Assembly: GCA_903904805.1 (NCBI GenBank) | Contig: CAIVDX010000424.1 | Span: 1-5,490, forward strand | Direction: 5' to 3' | Source of the DNA: an uncultured Rhodospirillales bacterium | Lineage (GTDB): Bacteria; Pseudomonadota; Alphaproteobacteria; Acetobacterales; Acetobacteraceae | DNA: 5,490 bases | Shown here: piece after piece, positions 1 through 5,490 of the stretch | How positions within the stretch are numbered: position 1 is the stretch's first letter | Layout of the letters: every line of letters starts with the position of its first letter | The notes under the pieces: model-generated | Seen by the model: only the letters and a program-made list of their open reading frames with translations | Told to the model about the DNA's origin: nothing | Database searches by the model: none | Translations under genes and position numbers: made by a program

Positions 1-39
1 CGGCTCGTCATCCACCAGCAGCACGCGGCCCATACTCAT
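1..39 (-). CDS. kdpE: KdpE, response regulator partner of KdpD (N-terminal start only)
   Basis: Only the first 13 codons are present, running off the left edge. They read MSMGRVLLVDDEP, the first strand of a receiver domain with the acidic pair (D10, D11) that binds Mg2+ near the phospho-acceptor aspartate. The family member expected directly after kdpD is KdpE, an OmpR/PhoB-type DNA-binding activator of the kdp operon; the DNA-binding half is not visible here. The start ATG overlaps the kdpD stop in an ATGA arrangement (39-36) and has AGGAG 8 nt upstream. The identity as KdpE rather than another response regulator is inferred from position. Confidence 0.9.
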   Translation of the reverse strand, partial: MSMGRVLLVDDEP

Positions 40-2726
40 GCGTTTGTCTCCTGCGTGACCGGCCGGGCGGCTGCCGTGGCGGCGGTCAATGCGATGCTGA
101 TCACAGTGCCCGGCGCGCCATCGCGCGGCGCGTCCGGGCGCGGGCTGGTGGCGGTGATCCGCCCGCCCATCGCCTCGGTAAGGCCGCGTGCGATGGCCAG
201 ACCAAGGCCGGTGCCCGGCGTGGTGCGATCCACCAGGCGGGCGCGGTAGAAGCTGTCAAACACGTGGGCCAGATCCTCTGCGGGGATGCCGACACCCTCA
301 TCGGCGATGGTGAGCGTGATGCGCTCCTGGGTGCTGTGGGCGGCGATGCGGATCGGCGCGCCGTCGGGGCTGTATTTCACCGCGTTCTCGATGACGTTGA
401 CCAGCACCTGCTCCAGCAGTGGCGGATCGGCTCGCACCGCCGGCAGGTCGGGCGGCAGATCCATCCCGATCAGCGCGTGGCCGCCGGCGCGCAGGATGGC
501 CGCCTCGATCGCCTCGGCCAGCTTCACCTCCTCCTGGCGCGGCACGATATCCCCGCTCTCCAGCCGGGTCATCGCCAGGATGTTGGACAGGAAGCGTGTC
601 ATGCGCACCGTGTCCTGCTCGATCGAGGCGAGCAGGTCGGCGCGCCGGTCGGCGGGCAGCGAGGCGTCGGCAGTGCGCAACAGGCCGGCCGCCCCGCGGA
701 TCGAGGTGAGTGGCGTGCGCAGATCATGCGACAGCGAGCTGAGCAAGGCGGTGCGCAGCTTCTGCGTTTCGGCCATCGCCTCGGCGCGCGCGGCCTCGGT
801 CGCCAGTCGGACGCGTTCGAGCGCGACGGCGGCCTGGTCGGCGAGCGCGGCGAGCGCCTGGACCTGAGGCTCGGCGAGCTGCGGCTGCGCGGGATGGGCC
901 GCGTTCACCCCGAGCACGGCCAGCGTGCCGCGTGAGGTGCGCACCGGCAGGAACCGCCAGGGCGAGGATGGCAGCGTGGAGGTGCCCCGCCCGGCCGGCT
1001 CGCCGCGCGTGAAGCTCCAGCGCGCCGCCGCCCAGCTGCCATCATCCATCGTGTCGATCGCGGGGTTGGCGGCGCGGATGTTGAGGTCCTCGCCCACCGC
1101 GGTGAGCAGCACGCCGGCGCCCGCGATCTCCGCGGCCTCGCGGGCGATCACCTCGAACAGGTCGTGCTCATTGGCCGGCTCGCCCAGCGCGCGTGAAAAC
1201 CGACCGACCCGGCGCAGCCCCTCGATGCGGCCCTGCGCGGCGCGCACCGCCCCGCGCATGCGGCTGGCGAGCAGCCCGGAGGCCACCGCGACGCCGGCAA
1301 AGACGATCACCGCAACCACATCGCGGGTGCTCTCGATGCTCACGCTGTAGATCGGCTTGAGGAAAAAATAGTTCCACGACAGGAAGCCGAGTGCCGCGGC
1401 GAACAGCGCGCATTGCAGCCCGAACGAGGCGGCAGCCGCCACCACCACACCCAGGAACAGCATGCCGAGCCCCTGCTGCTCCAGCGCATCCGACAGCAGC
1501 TGGCCGGCCACCACCACCGACGCGACCATGGCCGTGGTGGCGATCCATGGCAGCGCCGGGCCACGCGGGCGTGGCGTCGGCACCGACAGTTTGCGTGCCG
1601 CACTGGCCGGGACGACGTGCAGGCTGACGCTGCCGGCCTCGGCGAGAAGGCGTCGGGCAATGGCCCCGCGCGGCAGCAGGCGCCGCCAGCCGACAGGTGC
1701 GGCGCGACCCACCACCAGGTGGGTGGCATTCACCTCGGCCGCGAGCGCCATGGCCAGCGCGGCCACATCGCCGCCCGCCCGCAGCTCCAGCTCAGCGCCC
1801 AGACTGGCGGCGAGGTCGAGCGCGGCACGGCCATCCGCGCGCATCGGCGTCGCGCCGTGATGGGTTTCCACATGCAGGGCCACCCAGGGCACCTTCAGCG
1901 CGTCGGCTAGGCGTTTGGCCTGCCGCACCACCGCATCCGCCGCGCTGTCCGCGCCGACCAATGCCAGCACCCGGTCGCCGGCCGGCCAGGGCCCGACAAT
2001 GGCGTTGCGCCGCATATAGTCGCGGACATTCTGGTCGACATATTGCGCCGCCTGGCGCAGCGCGATGTCGCGCAGGGCAGCCAGATTTCCCTCGCGGAAA
2101 AACCCATCCAACGCGCGGGCGGCCACATCGGGCCGGTAGATGCGGCCCTCCTTGAGGCGGGCGCGCAGGTCACCGGGCGGCAGATCGATCAGCTCGATCT
2201 CGTCGGCCATCTCCAGCACCTGATCGGGCAGCGTCTCGGTGACGCGCACCCCGGTGATGCGGGCGATGGCGTCGTTCAGGCTCTCCAGATGCTGCACATT
2301 CACCGTGGTCCAGACGTCAATCCCGGCTTCGAGCAGTTCGGCGACATCCTCCCAGCGCTTGTTGTGCCGGCTGCCCGGCGCGTTGGTGTGGGCGAGTTCG
2401 TCGACCAGAATCAGCTTTGGGCGGCAGGCCAGGGCCGCATCGACATCGAACTCCTCCAATATCTGGCCGCGATAGGCGATCGACCGGCGCGGCAACTCCC
2501 GCAGGCCGACCATCTGCGCGGCAGTCTCGGCGCGGCCATGGGTCTCGACCAGACCAAGCAGCACATCGCCGCCCTCGGCCTGCAGCCTGCGGCCGGCATC
2601 AAGCATCGACCAGGTCTTGCCCACCCCGGGTGCTGCGCCAAGGAAGACGCGCAGCCGGCCACGATGCTCGCGCTCGGCGTCGCGCAGCAGCGCATCGGGG
2701 TTGGGGCGACCGTCGGGCTCAACCAT
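36..2726 (-). CDS. kdpD: KdpD, membrane sensor histidine kinase for potassium limitation
   Basis: The 896-residue protein (E. coli KdpD is about 894) senses K+ limitation or osmotic stress and phosphorylates KdpE. Its N-terminal KdpD domain (about 20-230) has the Walker A motif GAAPGVGKT at 30-38 and a Walker B-like LVDELAH at 107-113, followed by TNAPGSRH. A universal-stress-protein-like domain spans about 252-373. Four membrane helices lie within about 392-488, with an arginine-rich stretch just after (R489, R491, R495, R500). A GAF-like domain (about 515-640) carries PAGRGTSTLP. The kinase core has H667 in SHDLRTPL as phospho-acceptor, with T671 at the position used for phosphatase activity. 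N777/N781 lie in the N box, DEGVGIP is at 809-815, the F box HVFDSFYR at 821-828 and GTGLGLAI at 838-845. The tail after about 880 is alanine-rich and not conserved. The ATG at 2726 gives an N-terminus resembling E. coli KdpD, but no clear Shine-Dalgarno precedes it. The gene ends in TGA overlapping the kdpE start. Confidence 0.98.
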   Translation of the reverse strand: MVEPDGRPNPDALLRDAEREHRGRLRVFLGAAPGVGKTWSMLDAGRRLQAEGGDVLLGLVETHGRAETAAQMVGLRELPRRSIAYRGQILEEFDVDAALACRPKLILVDELAHTNAPGSRHNKRWEDVAELLEAGIDVWTTVNVQHLESLNDAIARITGVRVTETLPDQVLEMADEIELIDLPPGDLRARLKEGRIYRPDVAARALDGFFREGNLAALRDIALRQAAQYVDQNVRDYMRRNAIVGPWPAGDRVLALVGADSAADAVVRQAKRLADALKVPWVALHVETHHGATPMRADGRAALDLAASLGAELELRAGGDVAALAMALAAEVNATHLVVGRAAPVGWRRLLPRGAIARRLLAEAGSVSLHVVPASAARKLSVPTPRPRGPALPWIATTAMVASVVVAGQLLSDALEQQGLGMLFLGVVVAAAASFGLQCALFAAALGFLSWNYFFLKPIYSVSIESTRDVVAVIVFAGVAVASGLLASRMRGAVRAAQGRIEGLRRVGRFSRALGEPANEHDLFEVIAREAAEIAGAGVLLTAVGEDLNIRAANPAIDTMDDGSWAAARWSFTRGEPAGRGTSTLPSSPWRFLPVRTSRGTLAVLGVNAAHPAQPQLAEPQVQALAALADQAAVALERVRLATEAARAEAMAETQKLRTALLSSLSHDLRTPLTSIRGAAGLLRTADASLPADRRADLLASIEQDTVRMTRFLSNILAMTRLESGDIVPRQEEVKLAEAIEAAILRAGGHALIGMDLPPDLPAVRADPPLLEQVLVNVIENAVKYSPDGAPIRIAAHSTQERITLTIADEGVGIPAEDLAHVFDSFYRARLVDRTTPGTGLGLAIARGLTEAMGGRITATSPRPDAPRDGAPGTVISIALTAATAAARPVTQETNA
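48..52 (-). promoter_or_regulatory. Ribosome binding site of kdpE, inside the last codons of kdpD
   Basis: AGGAG lies within the kdpD codons for Gln-Glu near its C-terminus, 8 nt before the ATG at 39. It selects that ATG over the second in-frame ATG at 33, which would be 14 nt away. It is the best match to the anti-Shine-Dalgarno sequence among the junctions in this window. Confidence 0.7.
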
Positions 2727-2732
2727 GCGCCG

Positions 2733-3338
2733 TTATGGCGCGCCCAGCCCGTCGAGCGCCAGATTCAACGCAAGCACGTTGACATGGGGAGCGCCGATAA
2801 AGCCGAGCAGCGGCGGGCGGATCTGAGCCTCGACCAGAGCGCGAAGCCGCGCCGGGCCGATGGCGCGGGCGGTCGCGACACGACCCACCTGCCCCAACGC
2901 GGTGGCCGGTGAGATGTCGGGATCGAGGCCCGAGCCCGAACTGGTGACCGCATCCGGCGGCACCGGGAGGGCGCCTCCCTGCCGGGTCCAGGCCGCGACA
3001 TCGATGTCGATTCGCTCGACCAGCGCGGCGGAGGTCGGTCCGAGATTGGAACCGGCCGACGCATCGGCCGCATAGGGCGCCGGGATTGTCTTGGTCGCGT
3101 CGTTGGGATCGGCCGTCATGGTGGCCGAGGGGCGCGGGTGAAAATAGCGGTCGGAGGTGAAATTCTGTCCGATCAGTGCCGAGCCGATCACCTTGCCGTC
3201 GCGGGTGATCAGGCCGCCGCCGGCCTCGGAGGGGAAGGCCAGCCCGGCAACGCCAACAAGGCCCAGAGGAAAAATCAGTCCGGTGATCACGCTGAAGATC
3301 GCGATCAGCACCAGAGCAGGACGAAGCTGGCGGATCAT
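2733..3338 (-). CDS. kdpC: KdpC, single-span accessory subunit of the KdpFABC potassium pump
   Basis: From the ATG at 3338 the product has 201 residues, slightly longer than E. coli KdpC (about 190). One membrane helix lies near residues 8-33, followed by an extracytoplasmic domain. Conserved KdpC blocks appear in order: IGSALIGQNF (51-60), YFHPRPSA (65-72), SGSNLGPTS-like ASAGSNLGPTS (93-103), VPPDAVTSSGSGLDPDISPA (126-145) and HVNVLALNLALD (185-196), the last close to the family's PRVNVLxLNLxLD ending. KdpC is needed for assembly and has been proposed to raise the ATP affinity of KdpB; its exact role is less settled. A GTG start at 3347 would add only three residues (M-P-D) and is less likely given the ribosome binding site. 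The gene follows kdpB with almost no gap and ends in TAA 6 nt before kdpD. Confidence 0.97.
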   Translation of the reverse strand: MIRQLRPALVLIAIFSVITGLIFPLGLVGVAGLAFPSEAGGGLITRDGKVIGSALIGQNFTSDRYFHPRPSATMTADPNDATKTIPAPYAADASAGSNLGPTSAALVERIDIDVAAWTRQGGALPVPPDAVTSSGSGLDPDISPATALGQVGRVATARAIGPARLRALVEAQIRPPLLGFIGAPHVNVLALNLALDGLGAP

Positions 3339-3346
3339 GTCAGGCA

Positions 3347-3352
3347 CCCCTC
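3347..3352 (-). promoter_or_regulatory. Ribosome binding site of kdpC, overlapping the kdpB stop codon; decides the kdpC start
   Basis: The minus strand reads TGAGGGGTGCCTGACATG. GAGGGG, which overlaps the kdpB TGA stop, lies 8 nt before the ATG at 3338. The upstream in-frame GTG at 3347-3345 begins inside this purine run and would have no properly spaced site. The ATG is therefore the preferred start. Confidence 0.7.
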
Positions 3353-5390
3353 AGGCCAGGCCAAGCGCGTTGATGACGAGATCGATCACCTTGATGCCGA
3401 TGAACGGCGCGACGAGGCCGCCAAGGCCATAGATCAGAAGGTTCCGCCGCAGCAGCGCCGCGGCCCCCATCGGCGAGAATGCCACGCCCCTCAGTGCGAG
3501 CGGCACCAGCGCGACGATGATCAACGCGTTGAAGATCACCGCCGACAGGATCGCGCTTTGCGGCGAGCCCAGGCGCATCACGTTGAGCACGCCAAGGCCC
3601 GGATAGGTGACGACGAAGATCGCCGGCAGGATGGCAAAATATTTCGACACGTCATTGGCGATGGAGAATGTTGTCAGCGCCCCGCGCGTGATGAGCAGCT
3701 GCTTGCCGATCTCCACCACCTCGATCAGCTTGGTGGGATCGCTGTCCAGATCGACCATGTTGCCGGCCTCACGCGCCGCCTGGGTGCCCGTCTGCATCGC
3801 CACACCGACATCGGCCTGCGCGAGGGCCGGCGCGTCGTTGGTGCCGTCGCCAGCCATCGCCACCAGACGGCCTTCGCTCTGCACGCGCCTGATATAGTCA
3901 AGCTTGTCCTGCGGCGTGGCCTCGGCGATGAAATCATCCACCCCTGCCTCCGTGGCGATCGCCGCAGCCGTCACCCGGTTGTCGCCGGTCACCATCACCG
4001 TGCGGATGCCCATCCGCCGCAGCTCGTCAAAGCGCGCGCGGATACCGGGCTTCACCACATCCTTCAGCTCGATCACACCGAGGATCGCGCGGTCGAGCGC
4101 CACCGCGAGCGGCGTGCCGCCGGACCGGGCGATGCGGTCCACCGCCTCGGAAAATCCCTCCGGCGGTGTGCCGGCGGCGAAGCCCAGCAGCGAATCCACC
4201 GCCCCCTTGCGCCATTGCCGCCCACCATGGTCCAGACCCGACAGGCGGGTGTTGGCTGAGAACAGCACCAGCTCGGCACCCTCCGGCATCCCCGGCGCGA
4301 GATCGTGCCGATCGCGGGCAAAGGCGAGGATCGACCGACCCTCCGGCGTGTCGTCGCCCAGCGAGGCGAACACGCAGGCCTCGGCCAGCTCGCGGTCTGC
4401 CACACCGGCGGCAGGGAAGAAGCCCGCGGCCATACGGTTGCCGAATGTGATGGTGCCGGTCTTGTCGAGCAGCAGCGTGTCCACATCTCCAGCTGCCTCC
4501 ACCGCGCGGCCGGAGGTGGCGACCACATTGAAGCGCACCAGCCGATCCATCCCGGCGATGCCGATCGCAGACAGCAGCCCGCCAATGGTGGTGGGAATCA
4601 GCGTCACCAGCAATGCCGCGAGCACCGGCACCGACAATCTGGTTCCCGAATAATCCGCCAGCCCCACCAGCGTGACGACGGCGATCAGAAAAATGATCGT
4701 CATGCCCGCCAGCAATATGTCGAGCGCGATCTCGTTCGGCGTCTTGCGGCGCTCGGCGCCTTCGACCAGCTTGATCATGCGGTCGAGAAAGGTCGAGCCG
4801 GGGCTTGCGGTGATGCGGATCACCAGCCAGTCCGACACCAGCTGCGTCCCACCGGTCACCGCCGAGCGATCGCCGCCCGCCTCACGGATGACCGGCGCGG
4901 ATTCGCCGGTGATCGCACTTTCATTGACGCTGGCGACGCCGTCGACGACATCGCCGTCCGAGGGGATCAGCTCGGCGGACAGCACCAGAACATGGTCGCC
5001 CGCGCGCAGGTCGGGGGCGGCGACATCGTCAAATCGGATGCGATCGCGCGGGTCGGCCAGACGATGGGCCATCGTGTCGGTGCGGGCGCGGCGCATGCTC
5101 TCCGCGCGCGCCCTGCCGCGCCCCTCGGCGACAGCTTCGGCGAAGGTGGCAAACAGCACCGTCAGCCACAGCCAGCCGCCGATGGCCAGAGCGAAGCCCG
5201 CGCTCGGCGCACCGACGAGCAGGTCACGCAGGCCAAGAGCCGTGGTGAGTGCGGCGACGATTTCAGTGACGAAAATGACAGGGTTCTTGATGAGCGATGC
5301 CGGATTCAACTTCACCACCGCGTCGCGCGCGGCGCGGGTGATAATTGCTGTATCGAACAGGCTGATCGTGTCGGCGCGGGCGCTGGACAT
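3351..5390 (-). CDS. kdpB: KdpB, P-type ATPase subunit of the KdpFABC potassium pump
   Basis: The 679-residue protein (E. coli KdpB is about 682) is the ATP-hydrolysing subunit of the inner-membrane high-affinity K+ pump. Membrane helices are seen at about 36-54, 64-84, 223-245, 252-278, 570-597, 610-632 and 650-675. The actuator motif TGES is at 161-164, the helix-4 motif PTTIGG at 266-271, and the phosphorylation motif DKTGT at 309-313 with D309 as acceptor. Nucleotide-domain residues F377 and K395 (in RKGAV) match the ATP-binding positions known in E. coli. The hinge motifs are VTGDN at 467-471 and GDGTNDAPA at 514-522. Helix 5 has the D580/K583 pair, matching the charged pair tied to coupling in E. 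coli. S164 in TGES corresponds to the serine whose phosphorylation inhibits the E. coli pump. The ATG at 5390 is favoured by the AGGA 8 nt upstream. No defect is seen. Confidence 0.98.
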   Translation of the reverse strand: MSSARADTISLFDTAIITRAARDAVVKLNPASLIKNPVIFVTEIVAALTTALGLRDLLVGAPSAGFALAIGGWLWLTVLFATFAEAVAEGRGRARAESMRRARTDTMAHRLADPRDRIRFDDVAAPDLRAGDHVLVLSAELIPSDGDVVDGVASVNESAITGESAPVIREAGGDRSAVTGGTQLVSDWLVIRITASPGSTFLDRMIKLVEGAERRKTPNEIALDILLAGMTIIFLIAVVTLVGLADYSGTRLSVPVLAALLVTLIPTTIGGLLSAIGIAGMDRLVRFNVVATSGRAVEAAGDVDTLLLDKTGTITFGNRMAAGFFPAAGVADRELAEACVFASLGDDTPEGRSILAFARDRHDLAPGMPEGAELVLFSANTRLSGLDHGGRQWRKGAVDSLLGFAAGTPPEGFSEAVDRIARSGGTPLAVALDRAILGVIELKDVVKPGIRARFDELRRMGIRTVMVTGDNRVTAAAIATEAGVDDFIAEATPQDKLDYIRRVQSEGRLVAMAGDGTNDAPALAQADVGVAMQTGTQAAREAGNMVDLDSDPTKLIEVVEIGKQLLITRGALTTFSIANDVSKYFAILPAIFVVTYPGLGVLNVMRLGSPQSAILSAVIFNALIIVALVPLALRGVAFSPMGAAALLRRNLLIYGLGGLVAPFIGIKVIDLVINALGLA

Positions 5391-5398
5391 GCGTGTGT

Positions 5399-5402
5399 TC
5401 CT
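5399..5402 (-). promoter_or_regulatory. Ribosome binding site of kdpB, overlapping the kdpA stop codon
   Basis: On the minus strand the sequence reads TAG-GAACACACGC-ATG. The AGGA core uses the last two bases of the kdpA TAG stop plus the next two bases, and lies 8 nt before the kdpB ATG. A ribosome terminating on kdpA would sit on this site, so translation of the two genes is probably coupled (inference). Confidence 0.7.
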
Positions 5403-5490
5403 AGAAGGTCGAACCGGACAGCATGGCGAAATGTTCCGCCAGAGGGCCGAGTGAGAGCGCGGGCAGGAATTGCAATCCGCCCAGGATCAG
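5401..5490 (-). CDS. kdpA: KdpA, potassium-binding channel-like subunit of the KdpFABC pump (C-terminal end only)
   Basis: This is the 3' end of kdpA; the rest lies beyond the right edge. The frame is open from the edge and gives 29 residues followed by a TAG stop at 5403-5401. The peptide contains FLPALSLGPLAEHF, close to the conserved end of KdpA proteins (FLPALALGP-EH-type ending of the last membrane segment). KdpA is known as the integral membrane subunit, related to the Trk/Ktr/HKT superfamily, that selects and binds K+ in the inner-membrane pump. It is followed after 10 nt by kdpB on the same strand, the usual kdp order. The fragment is short, so the call rests on both the motif and the neighbour. 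Nothing can be said about selectivity-filter residues, which are outside the window. Confidence 0.93.
   Translation of the reverse strand: MILGGLQFLPALSLGPLAEHFAMLSGSTF

Noticed and set aside
264..935. A 223-codon open frame on the plus strand opposite the KdpD kinase core
   Set aside because: Antisense to the conserved N, G1 and HisKA boxes of KdpD, composition dominated by Gly, Arg and Gln; no family recognised.
1366..1372. A short A-run in an otherwise GC-rich region, considered as a frameshift or promoter element
   Set aside because: It encodes the Phe-Phe-Leu part of the conserved NYFFLKP segment of KdpD, and the frame is intact on both sides.
1508..1540. Inverted repeat CCACCAC ... 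GTGGTGG that could form a hairpin
   Set aside because: It falls in codons for valine/alanine-rich membrane helix 1 of KdpD; repeated GTG and GCC codons explain it. There is no U-tract, and the site is inside a gene.
2043..2912. A 289-codon open frame on the plus strand opposite kdpD and kdpC
   Set aside because: Low-complexity, hydrophilic composition and no domain; it spans the kdpC-kdpD junction antisense to conserved coding sequence, as expected for a GC-rich shadow frame.
3138..4259. A 373-codon open frame on the plus strand opposite kdpB and kdpC
   Set aside because: Its product is rich in Arg, His, Asp and Gln with no recognisable domain. It lies antisense to conserved KdpB and KdpC motifs, and GC-biased third codon positions readily remove stops from this opposing frame. 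No convincing ribosome binding site or independent context.
5391..5400. Possible kdp promoter or KdpE operator near the right edge
   Set aside because: The only non-coding bases there are the 10-nt gap between kdpA and kdpB. The operator is expected upstream of kdpA (or kdpF), outside the window.
4672..5454. A 260-codon open frame on the plus strand opposite kdpB and the end of kdpA
   Set aside because: Ser/Arg/Ala-rich translation without domains, antisense to the KdpB N-terminal half; a shadow frame.

Overview
The window is a nearly gap-free piece of a kdp potassium-uptake operon. All genes are read on the minus strand, so transcription runs from the right edge to the left. In that order it holds the last 29 codons of kdpA, complete kdpB, complete kdpC, complete kdpD and the first 13 codons of kdpE. 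Junctions are very short: 10 nt for kdpA-kdpB, 3-12 nt for kdpB-kdpC depending on the kdpC start, 6 nt for kdpC-kdpD, and a 4-nt ATGA overlap for kdpD-kdpE. No stretch of 300 bases lacks a gene. No RNA gene, mobile element, CRISPR array, terminator or operon promoter is visible. The operon promoter, the KdpE operator and any kdpF would lie beyond the right edge, upstream of kdpA.

The DNA is GC-rich (about two thirds by eye), with strong G/C preference at third codon positions. That leaves many long open frames on the opposite strand which are shadows. The protein style and GC content fit a high-GC proteobacterium, most likely an alphaproteobacterium (perhaps sphingomonad-like). This is an impression from sequence character, not a database match.

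KdpA (K+ channel-like subunit), KdpB (P-type ATPase) and KdpC (single-span subunit) form the high-affinity K+ pump KdpFABC. KdpD (sensor kinase) and KdpE (response regulator) switch the operon on under K+ limitation or osmotic stress. Pump and sensor-regulator genes appear to share one transcript, which predicts positive autoregulation. All key catalytic residues of KdpB and KdpD are present, so the system looks functional.

I see no undescribed system. The points most worth a second look are at translation level. kdpB, kdpC and kdpE each have a good Shine-Dalgarno sequence exactly 8 nt from the start, two of them overlapping the previous stop codon. kdpD has none, sits 6 nt after the kdpC stop and is in the same frame as kdpC.
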